A stretch of 64,000 nt of DNA from Burkholderiales bacterium (GCA_024235795.1 JACKLR010000001.1:1364001-1428000), one strand, 5' to 3'. Positions 46,909-56,728 are shown, counted from the stretch's first letter. Notes: a model not told the origin generated them from the letters alone. Program-made: numbers and translations.

Positions 46909-47443
46909 TACACCTCCAAATTTTCACAAACACATTATCGAGGTGTAGCAATGAATTCAATACAGGAAAAAAACAAAGTTTCCTCCCACTATTTGACGCG
47001 CATACTCTCCCAAAAATCAACTCTTTCATTCTAAAGCGTTTATACCCGAAAGTTATCCTGGTTTAAGCGCAATGAACAAGAAAACGTATTGCCTGAATTG
47101 ACTAAGAAATGAATATTGACGGTTATGATATTGAACGTAATACAAAGAAATTACTAAAAGAGCAACCTGGGAGTAGTCTGGACATCGGTTCTGAAGATGC
47201 AGTTAACCCAATCTGTTAACCACTATTACGATCCCCTAGACACGCCACTTTGTAAAAATAGTTCAATCTACTGATTCCCCAATGAATTGGTATTTTCAAT
47301 TAATGAGTTTAGCGGCGTCATTTTTGTTTGATTACAATACTAATTTTGGTTCTTTACAGTTATCACGAATAACAGATCGTCTCTGCTAGTCTAGATCCAT
47401 CACAAAAGCTAATATATATCCCAGATGACATTGAAAACGTAAT
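46909..47443. other. 535-bp gap upstream of flhB and the next gene
   Basis: This holds the divergent promoters of flhB and the CDP-archaeol-synthase-like gene, but I cannot place them with confidence. A TAAA...ATAA arrangement near 47040-47065 on the minus strand weakly resembles a sigma-28 site. A 36-codon frame (47109-47219, starting MNIDGYDIERNTKK) is open on the plus strand and unrecognised. Confidence 0.3.
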
Positions 47444-47929
47444 ATGGAGTGGCCATTTCTACATCTTCTCGTGCTGATTATCACTGCAAACGGCGGACCG
47501 ATTTTATTTCGTTATCTGGCAGGCAACAAAATGGCATATCCGGTAGATTTCAGAGTTATCTTTTTTGACCAAAAACGACTCCTGGGAAACGCCAAAACCT
47601 GGCGCGGACTAATAGGTTCATTTCTGGTCACTTGTCCGATGGCGTGGTTGATGGGTTACGATTTAACAACTGGTTTTTTAATTGCAGCTGGCGCTATGAG
47701 CGGAGATCTGATTTCGAGCTTTATCAAACGGCGGCTTAACATGCGGCCGAGTTCCATGGCACCGTTTCTGGATCAAATCCCTGAATCATTAATTCCGGCT
47801 TTACTTGTGATGCAGGCCTTTCATTTGACGGCAAACACAGTCACTTATCTGGTTATAATTTTTTTTATTCTTGAATATGTTCTTTCCCGCTTGCTCTATG
47901 AACTGGGAATACGTAAGAAACCATACTAA
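47444..47929 (+). CDS. CDP-archaeol synthase-like membrane protein (CarS, DUF46)
   Basis: 161 residues with about five hydrophobic segments. Motifs GNAKTWRGL (GNxKTWRG) and SGDLISSFIKRRLN followed by SSMAPFLDQIPESL match archaeal CarS, a CDP-alcohol synthase that charges archaeal lipid precursors, and bacterial homologues. In a bacterium it more likely acts on another lipid alcohol. Its substrate is unknown. It is unlinked to other lipid genes here. Confidence 0.85.
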   Translation: MEWPFLHLLVLIITANGGPILFRYLAGNKMAYPVDFRVIFFDQKRLLGNAKTWRGLIGSFLVTCPMAWLMGYDLTTGFLIAAGAMSGDLISSFIKRRLNMRPSSMAPFLDQIPESLIPALLVMQAFHLTANTVTYLVIIFFILEYVLSRLLYELGIRKKPY

Positions 47930-47965
47930 CAACCCCAGATTCTCATCTCCAAGATCAAGGATAAA

Positions 47966-48428
47966 GCGCATTTTAAGCAAGAAAATGATCAATTTTATCC
48001 AGAAATTTTGAATATCCAGTGGCTTGGTGATGTAATCATCGAGGCCGGCCACTTTTCCCCTTTCAATATCCCGCGGCATCACTTTCGCGCTAACTGCAAT
48101 TACCCGTATGCTTTAATTCAGGATCATTCTTGAATTATTCTTAATACCTAGTACTCTTTCAATTTGATATTGCCGTGTTCAGTGAACTTGTCAGCGTACA
48201 TGGCAAGGCTTGCCTTGCAGGAAATAGTCATTCTATTTCCAAAAGGCATAACACAGTCCATGGGCGTTGACAAGCTCACCCACAGGGCGTTACCGTGGTA
48301 TCCTGCAACCGCGTTGCAGTACTTGAAAAGGGAATAACCCTTTCCTGTGTACTGCGCCTTGTTGCATAACACCACGATAGCGCTATACCCGGCAATATCA
48401 AGTTGAAAGAGTACTAGTAGCCATCCAT
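47966..48428 (-). pseudogene. Receiver-domain relic split by a MITE-like element
   Basis: On the minus strand, MDGY (rightmost, 48417-48428) is followed, beyond the element at 48148-48417, by VLRIIQE, then NDPELKHTG and, after another frame change, VIAVSAKVMPRDIERGKVAG and LDDYITKPLDIQNF. This is the end of a response-regulator receiver: phosphoacceptor-side MDGY, T/S position, then KP. At least two frame changes and possibly a stop accompany the insertion. The likely ancestor is a two-component or hybrid-kinase gene. Confidence 0.75.
48148..48417. repeat. 270-bp MITE-like element with 28-bp inverted ends
   Basis: The left end (48148-48175) and the reverse complement of the right end (48390-48417) match at 27 of 28 positions: CTAGTACTCTTTCAA, then T or C, TTGATATTGCCG. 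CTAG at both edges may be a 4-bp target duplication. The inside has small hairpins (for example GCAACCGCGTTGC) and a 75-codon minus-strand frame ending exactly in the inverted repeat, without known family. It interrupts a receiver-domain gene. Confidence 0.8.
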
Positions 48429-48987
48429 ACTGTGCCTATATATTTCGGGCAGAATCAAAACTCTGGGCGGCTCATTTGTGTCATTACCTCCTTGTGTGGT
48501 TACATGTAACAATTAATTAGATCAAGCAATGCGGAAATATTACGTATTTTTGAACGCCCCTGAAGGAGATGTTTTGCCAAATCCGCAAAGCACTCCTAGG
48601 TACAAGGAGAATACTGAGCTGATCATATACAAATTGGCGTATGCCTTATCCTTTGCTTGTGTATTCAGAAAATCTGCATAGACACTAAAGCCAGCAAAAC
48701 AACCGCAACGAAAATAATCGGCAGAGGCAGATATTCAAACAATCTACCAAATCCGATTGATACAGAAAATTTAGATTCCACCTTAAATTTGGGCATGAAC
48801 ATGGGCGTCGTTAAGCAATTGTTAAGATTCGCTTTCCTATTGATAGTATGACCAACCGATACTCTCAAAAGCACCGGTTATTTTTTTAAAAATAGTCGTA
48901 CTAACGGAATACTTGTTATTTTTGTTTAACGACACATTCATTGCTTTTGAATTGCAAGTTGCGAGAAAAATACGATATACTGAAAGG
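48429..48987. other. Gap of about 560 bp
   Basis: No gene that I can support. Minus-strand sequence immediately upstream of the MDGY relic (reading PPRVLILPEIYRHSMDGY) might be further remnants of the receiver gene. A 69-codon minus frame at 48665-48874 ends in a hydrophobic segment but matches no family. Confidence 0.35.
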
Positions 48988-49362
48988 ATGAATCATTCTA
49001 TAGAAACGATACATATTGATAGCATGCGGTCACCCTGTCCGATTGCCAATGCATTGGAAATTGTGGGTGACAAATGGACATTACTTATTATACGCGATGC
49101 ATTTGCCGGAAAAAAAACCTACAGCGAATTTCAGGCTTCGCCAGAAGGCATCCCAACCAATATACTCGCCGACAGGCTAAAACGATTGGTAGTTTTCGAT
49201 ATTTTAAAAAAAACTCCCTACCAGCAACACCCTATCCGCTTTTCTTACCATCTGACAGAAAAAGGGCGCTCGCTGGCTCCGTTACTCAAGGAAACAATGA
49301 ATTGGGGTCTAGCCCATATCTCGCAAACCGACGCAAAAATCAAAATAGACTGGCAAGCTTAG
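48988..49362 (+). CDS. HxlR-family transcriptional regulator
   Basis: 124 residues from ATG 48988; a longer frame from 48913 lacks family similarity. CPIANALEIVGDKWTLLIIR is the HxlR hallmark start (winged helix), with EFQASPEGIPTNILADRLKR as recognition part and YHLTEKGRSLAPLL as the wing. Members often respond to electrophiles or redox change through the first cysteine. It may control the TSUP gene 50 bases downstream. A hairpin (CTTTAGC-atcaa-GCTAAAG, 49365-49383) lies between them. Confidence 0.88.
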   Translation: MNHSIETIHIDSMRSPCPIANALEIVGDKWTLLIIRDAFAGKKTYSEFQASPEGIPTNILADRLKRLVVFDILKKTPYQQHPIRFSYHLTEKGRSLAPLLKETMNWGLAHISQTDAKIKIDWQA

Positions 49363-49412
49363 ATCTTTAGCATCAAGCTAAAGTAAATACTGAGGCAAAT
49401 CGAAACTATATA

Positions 49413-50186
49413 ATGGATTATTTCATCGTCTGCCTGGCTGCATTGGCTGCATCTGCGCTGACACTTTTCTCCGGTTTCGGGCTAGGCACATTGCTGATGC
49501 CGGTTACCGCGTTATTCTTCCCGATCGAAACAGCTATCGCCATGACGGCAATGGTTCATCTGGCGAATAATTTATTCAAAATCGGTCTACTTGGAAAATA
49601 TGCCAATCGGCAAGTTCTATTGCATTTTGGTTTACCTGCGATTATTACAGCTTTGGCGGGCGCCACGCTGATGACATGGCTAAGTGACATCCCGCCTATC
49701 TATGAATATCAGGCCTTTGGGAGCGAATCTCAGATATCGCCAATTAAACTGGTCATCGGGCTATTGATTATCTTCTTTGTAACGATTGAATTCTCGCCAC
49801 GTATCTCAAAAATTGCCTTAGACCGTAAATACTTGCCTGTTGGCGGCATGATTAGTGGATTTTTCGGCGGACTGTCTGGTCATCAGGGTGCTTTCAGAAG
49901 TATGTTTCTGCTGAAAGCAGGCCTCAGTAAAGAAACGTTTATCGCCACCGGAGTTGTTATTGCTGTCATGGTCGATTTGTCTCGCATGGTAATTTATGGC
50001 CTGAACATCTCAACACAGCAAATAAATATCGAGTGGACTTTAATCGCCGCTGCCATGCTGTCTGCATTTACCGGAGCTTACTTTAGCGCAAAGCTGCTCA
50101 AAAAAGTTACCATTCGCTTCGTTCAGGTCATTGTATCGATCCTGTTGGTTATAGTTTCATTCGGATTGATATCAGGCTTGTTATAA
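49413..50186 (+). CDS. TSUP (TauE/SafE) family membrane transporter
   Basis: 257 residues with seven or eight transmembrane segments in two related halves. FSGFGLGTLLMPVTALFFPI and GGMISGFFGGLSGHQGAFRS are the paired signature motifs of TSUP proteins. The family moves organosulfur or sulfite-like anions. The substrate is unknown; the HxlR regulator beside it suggests inducible export. Confidence 0.85.
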   Translation: MDYFIVCLAALAASALTLFSGFGLGTLLMPVTALFFPIETAIAMTAMVHLANNLFKIGLLGKYANRQVLLHFGLPAIITALAGATLMTWLSDIPPIYEYQAFGSESQISPIKLVIGLLIIFFVTIEFSPRISKIALDRKYLPVGGMISGFFGGLSGHQGAFRSMFLLKAGLSKETFIATGVVIAVMVDLSRMVIYGLNISTQQINIEWTLIAAAMLSAFTGAYFSAKLLKKVTIRFVQVIVSILLVIVSFGLISGLL

Positions 50187-50306
50187 AAGTCACGAGCAAT
50201 CATTGTGAACGCTTAATTCATATTTGGCAGAAAGCAGACACGGACAAACCATACAATTTGAATAATCTTCTAAATGCACGAGTGATTTTAATCACAGCCG
50301 TCAATT

Positions 50307-50690
50307 TCACGCACCTGTACGAAATGCATAATATTTCGACTCCTGGGAAAAATCTTCCCATATGAATAACGGTGTTGGCGTAGGAAAGGTTGGAAGCCAG
50401 AAAGTGGCAAAATCCAGCACACCGCTTCCTGTACGGCTTGCTGTATGAACAACCCCCCTGAGCACACCCTCTGTAATAGCAACAAACTCGTTGGGTTCCC
50501 TTTTAGACCATAAACTAATGTTTTTTGGCAACTCCATCCAGCCGGTAGCGACATTCGCCACGCCACTTACAATTTTCATACCTGCCCGGGTAAAATAAAT
50601 TTCTGCTGTTATATCCTCATCAGCATATGCTTGCGATGACATTAAAAAAAACACGGTCAGTAGCAGGATAGATTTGATTCTTGTTCCCAT
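50307..50690 (-). CDS. Exosortase-associated protein, TIGR04073-like
   Basis: 127 residues with a signal peptide (SILLLTVFFLMSSQAYA). The AGMKIVSGVANVATGWMELP, then KNISLW segment and the TFWLPTFPTPTPLF end match the small TIGR04073 family that accompanies exosortase/PEP-CTERM systems. No exosortase or PEP-CTERM protein is seen in this window. It lies 122 bases after the GMC-hydrolase gene on the same strand. Confidence 0.75.
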   Translation of the reverse strand: MGTRIKSILLLTVFFLMSSQAYADEDITAEIYFTRAGMKIVSGVANVATGWMELPKNISLWSKREPNEFVAITEGVLRGVVHTASRTGSGVLDFATFWLPTFPTPTPLFIWEDFSQESKYYAFRTGA

Positions 50691-50812
50691 TTAAAAATTC
50701 CTCTCTCTTTAAAAATAACCCGCTCTGATTATTGCCTTTTCGCAAACACATGAAAAAGTTTCCACAAAAAACACCGCCGCCAGATTCATAGCTTGCCTTT
50801 CTATAGTACTGA

Positions 50813-53800
50813 TTACTTGCCTGGATTGGTCTGATCCAATGCCGAAAGAATATAAGGATAAACATCTTTCACCGCATTCTTACCAAAAATACAGTCTATA
50901 TGACCATAATCAGGAATAACATGACGTGCGTAACCGTCCGGGCCGTTCACTTCAACCAGTTTTTTGAAGCTACGCTCGGTTGATTCGGGGAGATAGCTCG
51001 CATTTTCTGCGCCATGAATAAACGTAATGGGTATATTCAGCTTGCTCCAGTTCAGCGTATACACATCCTTACCCTCTGAATTCACAATGTGCTGCTCACG
51101 CGCGCAAAGCGCCAGATGCTTGAAAATATCCATACTGCAAATCCCGAATAATTCATGCAGGTTGTCGTGTGTCAAACGGTTCAGCTGGTCATGTTCATAA
51201 AGCAGGGAGTACATGAAGCTTATGCGGTGACAGACAGCACTTGCACACCGCTCTTCAACATCAAAATGCTGCAAATTTAACGCTTTGTCATAGAGCCTAT
51301 CAAGCCAGCCACCTTTATTGTCCGCATATGCGGTCGCCGAATCGAATCCGATGGCATCCAGTAATGATGGCAAATGCAGGCCGGCCTTTGCTTTAACAAT
51401 CGGCGCAACAATATGATCCGGTCCGATCTGTGATGCCACTGCGGCCCGTATATGCTGCAATCCACTCATCATGGCCATGAAAAAAGTGGTTGAGCCGGCA
51501 CAGTGAACTAATGCCTGCACATCCGGGCTGCCGGTAACATCCATGATTGTTTTTATTGCCGCCGGATAATCGTAACGGGCGATATCATCAAGCGTCGAGG
51601 CCTGTTTCGCACTGGGCAACACAATACTGATTCGCATCTCCAGCAGCCAGCAGTCATAACCATTGTTAAAGAGATATTCCAGCATATTGGTATCGATAGT
51701 ATCCGTAGCGAAAATCTGACTGGAAACACCCGCGCCATGCACCATCAGCAACGGACCTTTATCACCACCCTGATAACGGGTCAAGCGCAACGGAACGCCA
51801 TCGCTGGTATTAAAATTGTGAACTTCGGGCGCACCCACGCGCAGGCTGCGCTTTTTACGTGGCGGCGCATCTGCATCAAGGTATTGCGGAGGCACCAGGA
51901 TGCCGCCATAAATGTGGTACAGATCTCCGGCAAAATAAAGCCCAAAACGGGCGATCGCATTCAGCCGCTCGGCCATACTCTGGGTGCCAATTGCATCAAT
52001 CGTTGTAATCTGACGTGCAAAATCGAGCGGTTGAATAAAAAGCATGCCGCGGCCTCTGATCGGTGCAGCTTCGTCCGGTCCATCGTAGATGGTGATAAAC
52101 AACTGGGTCGTATCAGACCAGATATCGATACCGGGATCGTCATGGATGATTTTATGGCCTTCAAAAAACCATGTTTTCCCCTCTTCTGCATGCATCTGAA
52201 AACGGTATTTCATATACTCCTGACCAACCCGTTTGGGATCGCGTGCAAACAGATTGAATACGCCCTGTGTAACAGTTAGCGGCGATGCAGACAAACCGGG
52301 CGCAGTAACAGTTCCCACCATGCCGCCGTTATACTGACCGCCCTGTTCAATCAACGCATCCAAATCATTGACGCTGACGGTCAACGTAAAATCGAGGCTG
52401 TTGCCGTCTTCCTTGCCGGACCGCATGGCTTGCTCATAATCGCCCTGTTGCGCCCACCAGCCCCGCATTGTTTCGGTAAAACGGACGCCTACAGTGCTGG
52501 GTTCCGCTTCACGCGGTTGCGAATGGCTTGTGAAATCATAACCATAGCCTTCAGCTTCAGCCATCAATTCCATACTGCGTTCAGCCAGAGCAGAAATGGT
52601 CAGCAATGGGTTAACACCGACAGAACGCGGAATCACGCTGCCATCAACTGCATAAAGACCTTGGTGAACCGCCGTTCCCGATGTTCCGCTGTATACCCTG
52701 CCACGATGATCAACTACGCCAGATTCGGCATCCTTGCCCATGCAACACCCACCCAGCGGATGAACGGTCGTCAAGCTGTTATCCAGCTCCTCCGTCCAGA
52801 GCGGATTAGGAATATACGTACCCCCATTGGCTGCCGTGACTTGCTTCATAAAATCGCTGTCGCGATTAAAAATCGGTTTATCGCCCACTCCCGGCCAATC
52901 AACGTTAATACAGTTATTTTGCATGATCAGGCGCCCATCCGAATCATCATGGCTCATAATCAAATAAACCTGTGTATTATGCACGGCGCCATGGTAAGCA
53001 CCTCGCGCCAGACTTTCCAGCACGCGCGCATGTTCGCTGATTTCGTCTTTCAACCCGCCGTCGGTATCCTTTCCGATCAACCCGGCGGCCGTTGCCATTA
53101 ACCCCGGTAAAATACTGCTGAGCGCACCTGGCAAACTGCCTTCTTCCAGAATCATACCCTGCTCTAAATCAGGCGTAGCCCGGTTATCAATCATGGTGGT
53201 AATGCACGGGCCGACGGGGTCAATTTCACCCACCGGGATGTTACCGAACCCAATGGCATTAATCGGAACATCATTATTAAAACCAAACCCCAGCACATCG
53301 CCATTTGATGAAAAACGTTCGCCCACCAGATCGGATAACGGCAACCCTTTTTCCTTGGAGCGCAATAATATTTCCGTAGTGCCAAGCGTACCTGCACCGA
53401 GATAAACCTGCTTACTGCGCAATACCAGATTAGGCGCATCAAATGCTTCCCGTCCGACTTCCATGATCTGGCAATGCACCAGCCAGTCATCGCCGTCTTT
53501 TTCCAGCCAGCGCACCGCAATCTGCGTATAAATTTCGACACCGTTATTCCATGCATCCGGCAGATAATTCATCAGCGTGGTATTTTTGGCGCCATAATTG
53601 CAACCCGATACACAATCGCCACAATAGGTGCATGCTGGTTGATGAACGCCCGCTTCGTTGATTCTGTCCTTGAAAGTCACGTTGATTGGCGGAAAAGAAA
53701 GTGGCTTGTTAACCGCCTTGGCAGAATTTTTCTGGGCTTCCACTTTGGGCAAAACAGGAATGCCCCCCTGTCCAACCGGAAAAGGTTGCGCACCCAGCAT

Positions 53801-54241
53801 GGTCATGGCCCGGTCATAGCAGGCCGCTAAACGCTCACTGTCCTGGCGGATTTCATCGGGCCAGTGTGGATCATCAAATACACGATCATCCGCTTTCAGC
53901 GAGACATTGGCATTGATCAGCGACGTACCGCCCAACCCACAACCGACGACAACATTCATATCTTTATTGGCATACAAATTGAACAGCCCCGTCCAATCAC
54001 CAACATGCTTGTCATGAAAATTAATCTGAAACTCTTTGCCCGCTTCAAGCAAGGTATCCGGATACTCGCCGGTCTGTATCTCCCGGCCCCGTTCCAACAG
54101 ACAAACATCAAGTTTATTGCCGTCACTGCGCGTTAATCTTCCCAAACGGGATGCGGCAATACCGCCGCCATAACCTGAACCAATTACTATCGCGTCATAA
54201 CGTTCTTTTAACCGGGTACGGGGGGAAGCAAGGCGTTTCAT
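50813..54241 (-). CDS. GMC oxidoreductase-alpha/beta hydrolase fusion
   Basis: 1142 residues. Residues 1-560 are a cholesterol-oxidase-like GMC flavoprotein: FAD loop AIVIGSGYGGGIAASRLGR, a four-cysteine block CTYCGDCVSGCNYGAKN near 209 (ferredoxin-like), TVHPLGGCCMG near 496 and VNPLLTISALAERS. A linking domain (about 570-790) follows. Residues about 800-1130 are an alpha/beta hydrolase: oxyanion region LLMVHGAGVSSQIF near 833, nucleophile in VHCAGSTTFF near 913, FIHGAENASYL near 1076 and catalytic His in PDYGHIDCIFG near 1113. Oxidation of a steroid- or alcohol-like substrate coupled to ester or thioester hydrolysis is plausible. The real substrate is unknown. Confidence 0.9.
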   Translation of the reverse strand: MKRLASPRTRLKERYDAIVIGSGYGGGIAASRLGRLTRSDGNKLDVCLLERGREIQTGEYPDTLLEAGKEFQINFHDKHVGDWTGLFNLYANKDMNVVVGCGLGGTSLINANVSLKADDRVFDDPHWPDEIRQDSERLAACYDRAMTMLGAQPFPVGQGGIPVLPKVEAQKNSAKAVNKPLSFPPINVTFKDRINEAGVHQPACTYCGDCVSGCNYGAKNTTLMNYLPDAWNNGVEIYTQIAVRWLEKDGDDWLVHCQIMEVGREAFDAPNLVLRSKQVYLGAGTLGTTEILLRSKEKGLPLSDLVGERFSSNGDVLGFGFNNDVPINAIGFGNIPVGEIDPVGPCITTMIDNRATPDLEQGMILEEGSLPGALSSILPGLMATAAGLIGKDTDGGLKDEISEHARVLESLARGAYHGAVHNTQVYLIMSHDDSDGRLIMQNNCINVDWPGVGDKPIFNRDSDFMKQVTAANGGTYIPNPLWTEELDNSLTTVHPLGGCCMGKDAESGVVDHRGRVYSGTSGTAVHQGLYAVDGSVIPRSVGVNPLLTISALAERSMELMAEAEGYGYDFTSHSQPREAEPSTVGVRFTETMRGWWAQQGDYEQAMRSGKEDGNSLDFTLTVSVNDLDALIEQGGQYNGGMVGTVTAPGLSASPLTVTQGVFNLFARDPKRVGQEYMKYRFQMHAEEGKTWFFEGHKIIHDDPGIDIWSDTTQLFITIYDGPDEAAPIRGRGMLFIQPLDFARQITTIDAIGTQSMAERLNAIARFGLYFAGDLYHIYGGILVPPQYLDADAPPRKKRSLRVGAPEVHNFNTSDGVPLRLTRYQGGDKGPLLMVHGAGVSSQIFATDTIDTNMLEYLFNNGYDCWLLEMRISIVLPSAKQASTLDDIARYDYPAAIKTIMDVTGSPDVQALVHCAGSTTFFMAMMSGLQHIRAAVASQIGPDHIVAPIVKAKAGLHLPSLLDAIGFDSATAYADNKGGWLDRLYDKALNLQHFDVEERCASAVCHRISFMYSLLYEHDQLNRLTHDNLHELFGICSMDIFKHLALCAREQHIVNSEGKDVYTLNWSKLNIPITFIHGAENASYLPESTERSFKKLVEVNGPDGYARHVIPDYGHIDCIFGKNAVKDVYPYILSALDQTNPGK

Positions 54242-54656
54242 TGTTTGTCTCCATGATATTTGGAAATTGAATGAAATCAGCTTTCATTGCCATCTTTCTC
54301 GATAACATTTGCTGAGCATTCCGCAATATTAATTGTAAAATGGGTTTTTAACAAATGCCTTTGAACACTTGAAGAAACGAATATTGTTCAACCAGGTTTT
54401 AAACAAGGCCAGGTTTAAAAAAGGGTCATTCAAAAATCACGGATTGCTATCAACCAAACGCATTGGACATATCCGGTAACCAGTTCAAATATATTCACAA
54501 AAACCGACGACCACGATGTTTCTCCAAAATCCGGAACAATTTCAAGCAAACCATGAGCCGCATTCAATATTAAAATCAAAAAAATGTGAATTATTTGTTC
54601 ACCTAAAAAACAAGGATTACCTATAATAAATCTATTTTTAGATTCGTCATTCAGCT
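54242..54656. other. 415-bp gap between divergent genes
   Basis: It holds the promoters of the GMC-hydrolase gene and the cyclophilin gene. A short direct repeat (CAGGTTTTAAACAAGG and CCAGGTTTAAAAAAGG, about 54388-54425) is visible. I see no other structure. Confidence 0.35.
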
Positions 54657-55586
54657 ATGCCTTTCATTCGAAACTATTTAAAAACAATGCTCATGATGAA
54701 CATGCTATTGACTTCGGTCATGGCGCAAGCCAGCCCGGTTACCTGTTTCAATACCAATATGGGTAATTTCTGTATGGAGCTGCTGGAAAAACATGCGCCC
54801 AAGACAGTGGCCAATTTTCTCAATTACATCAACAGCGGTGCGTATGTGCAGAGTATTTTTCACCGCAGCGAACCAGGGTTCGTTATCCAGGGGGGCGGTT
54901 TCAAAGCAACCAGCCTCAATAACGAAGTGCAAATTTCGGCTGTCAACACATTCGATCCGGTGGCTAATGAATTTGGCCTTTCCAATACGCGCGGCATGGT
55001 CGCAATGGCCAAGCTTGGCAACGACCCGGACAGCGCCACCAGCCAGTGGTTTGTCAATCTGAGCGATAATTCAGAAGCTCCGGCATTTTTAGATTCCCAA
55101 AACGGCGGCTTTACCGTTTTTGCGAAAATAATTTTCGATGGCATGACTGTATTCGACGCCATTGAAGATCTTCAGAGAGTCAACTTTGGGGGCCCGCTAT
55201 CCAGTACTCCTGCAATCAATTTTGACCCATCCCAATCGTTTCAGATTGAAAATTTCGTGTTGATTAATGCGCTGGAATTACATGACGTGACCGGAATTTT
55301 TAACGATAAGGTATTGAGTTTTGCTGTCAAATCCGGTGAAAACAGTTTTTTTGATGTACGCTTAGTGTTGATTGCGGTGAAACCGAACATCGTGTTCGAG
55401 CTTGATAAAACCAGCGTGTCATCATTATCGACAGTGTCAACAACAAACATGGCAACATTTTCGGCGCAGGACCGCACACTTTTGATTCCATCGGTAATGG
55501 TAAATGAAACCACTATCGTGAATAACGTCAAATTGTCGCTAACCAATCCGGCTAATTTTCAGTTTACTTTGGTGAATTTTGAATGA
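54657..55586 (+). CDS. Secreted cyclophilin-type peptidyl-prolyl isomerase
   Basis: 309 residues with a signal peptide (MLMMNMLLTSVMAQA). The cyclophilin domain occupies about 28-200: KTVANFLNYINSGAYVQSIF, HRSEPGFVIQGGGF, GMVAMAKLGNDPDSATSQWF and FTVFAKIIFDGMTVFDAIED. A C-terminal extension of about 105 residues (from VLINALELHDVTGIF) is not part of the isomerase fold. It probably assists folding in the periplasm. Confidence 0.9.
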   Translation: MPFIRNYLKTMLMMNMLLTSVMAQASPVTCFNTNMGNFCMELLEKHAPKTVANFLNYINSGAYVQSIFHRSEPGFVIQGGGFKATSLNNEVQISAVNTFDPVANEFGLSNTRGMVAMAKLGNDPDSATSQWFVNLSDNSEAPAFLDSQNGGFTVFAKIIFDGMTVFDAIEDLQRVNFGGPLSSTPAINFDPSQSFQIENFVLINALELHDVTGIFNDKVLSFAVKSGENSFFDVRLVLIAVKPNIVFELDKTSVSSLSTVSTTNMATFSAQDRTLLIPSVMVNETTIVNNVKLSLTNPANFQFTLVNFE

Positions 55587-55642
55587 ATGGACTGTACGCT
55601 TAACATGCTTCAATTGTGTTTTTTTCAAGATTGACTCAACGA

Positions 55643-56728
55643 TTAATAGAGCCCGGCAATGCTGCTTGCCTGATTTTCTTGAATCGCCATTTGCAGCGCC
55701 TGGGCACGTTCTTCCTTGGACAGCTTGCTGATTTCTTTGACAACATCAAAAAAACGCACCATGTCCCCACTCTGTAATGAAAGCAACGCCTGAAATGCCG
55801 GCAATAATTGTGTATAAACAGAGACGGTTGCCAATCGGGCATTATTGAGAGGCTTAGAAAACCAGTGCTCATAACGGTCAAATTCTGCTCTGCTATTCTT
55901 CAGCAATGTAAATTGCGCACGTAAATCATCAAAAATTAGCGCTTTTCCAGCACGTTTTTTTGTATCGCTAAGTTCAGTACCAAATAAAGTTTCAAGGCGA
56001 GCACGATGATTGAGCACCAGCATATTGAAAATTGTTTGTCGTTCCCGTCGCTTCCGATATTCTTCGTATACAGATGTTGCACCATTTTGTGCAAGCCAGC
56101 GCTTTATACCCTCCTGTTCCACCAGTGTAGCGAACGATTCATTGAAAACCGTATCGCCTTGTACATAAACAACCTGGTGCGCAAGCTCATGGAAAATCAG
56201 ACGCGCAAGCTCCAGCTCAGAATCGATAAATGTATTAAGTACCGGATCACTGAACCATCCCAAGGTCGAATATGCTGGCACGCCGCCGACATGCACATCA
56301 TAACCTTTGGCCTTGAGCTGGTTGGCATAATTTTCAGCGCTGGCTTTCGAAAAAAAACCGCGATAACTCACGCAACCGGCCTTTATAAAACACCATTCTT
56401 TTAATTTAATAGAAAATTCAGGAGTGGCAACAACGTTCCAGACTGCATAGGGCCGTTCCAGGTCGGCATAGTGTGTGTAACTTCGATTATCAGGCAGCTT
56501 CAGCTCCTGACTGGCGAATTCACGTAATATTCTGACTTTGTTGAGAATACGGCGCAGATCCGGATCGACCTTGGGATCGGCTACCAGTACATCAATGGAC
56601 TGGGAACGGCGCATCACATCCATATGCCCATCGACAGCCTGCGCATAATATGCCAGATTAGCGCAGCCACTCAGCAATGTAATCAGAATGATCGTAACAA
56701 GACTGTTTGAAACAGTTGAAAACTTCAA
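55643..56728 (-). CDS. Predicted lipoprotein aminopeptidase (DUF2265, COG4324)
   Basis: 361 residues with a lipoprotein signal (LITLLSGC, C22). HELAHQVVYVQGD carries the zinc-binding HExxH and NESFATLVEQEG supplies the third ligand. YAQAVDGHMDVMRRSQSI, PDNRSYTHYADL and YSTLGWFSDPVLNT are characteristic of this family of putative metallo-aminopeptidases. Its substrates are unknown. Confidence 0.9.
   Translation of the reverse strand: MKFSTVSNSLVTIILITLLSGCANLAYYAQAVDGHMDVMRRSQSIDVLVADPKVDPDLRRILNKVRILREFASQELKLPDNRSYTHYADLERPYAVWNVVATPEFSIKLKEWCFIKAGCVSYRGFFSKASAENYANQLKAKGYDVHVGGVPAYSTLGWFSDPVLNTFIDSELELARLIFHELAHQVVYVQGDTVFNESFATLVEQEGIKRWLAQNGATSVYEEYRKRRERQTIFNMLVLNHRARLETLFGTELSDTKKRAGKALIFDDLRAQFTLLKNSRAEFDRYEHWFSKPLNNARLATVSVYTQLLPAFQALLSLQSGDMVRFFDVVKEISKLSKEERAQALQMAIQENQASSIAGLY

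Noticed and set aside
48665..48874. 69-codon minus-strand frame ending in a hydrophobic segment, like a transporter C-terminus
   Set aside because: No convincing similarity could be established by eye; low complexity of the hydrophobic end makes chance likely.
51737..54136. Several long plus-strand frames opposite the GMC-hydrolase gene
   Set aside because: They are shadows of the 1142-residue gene on the other strand and have no family features.
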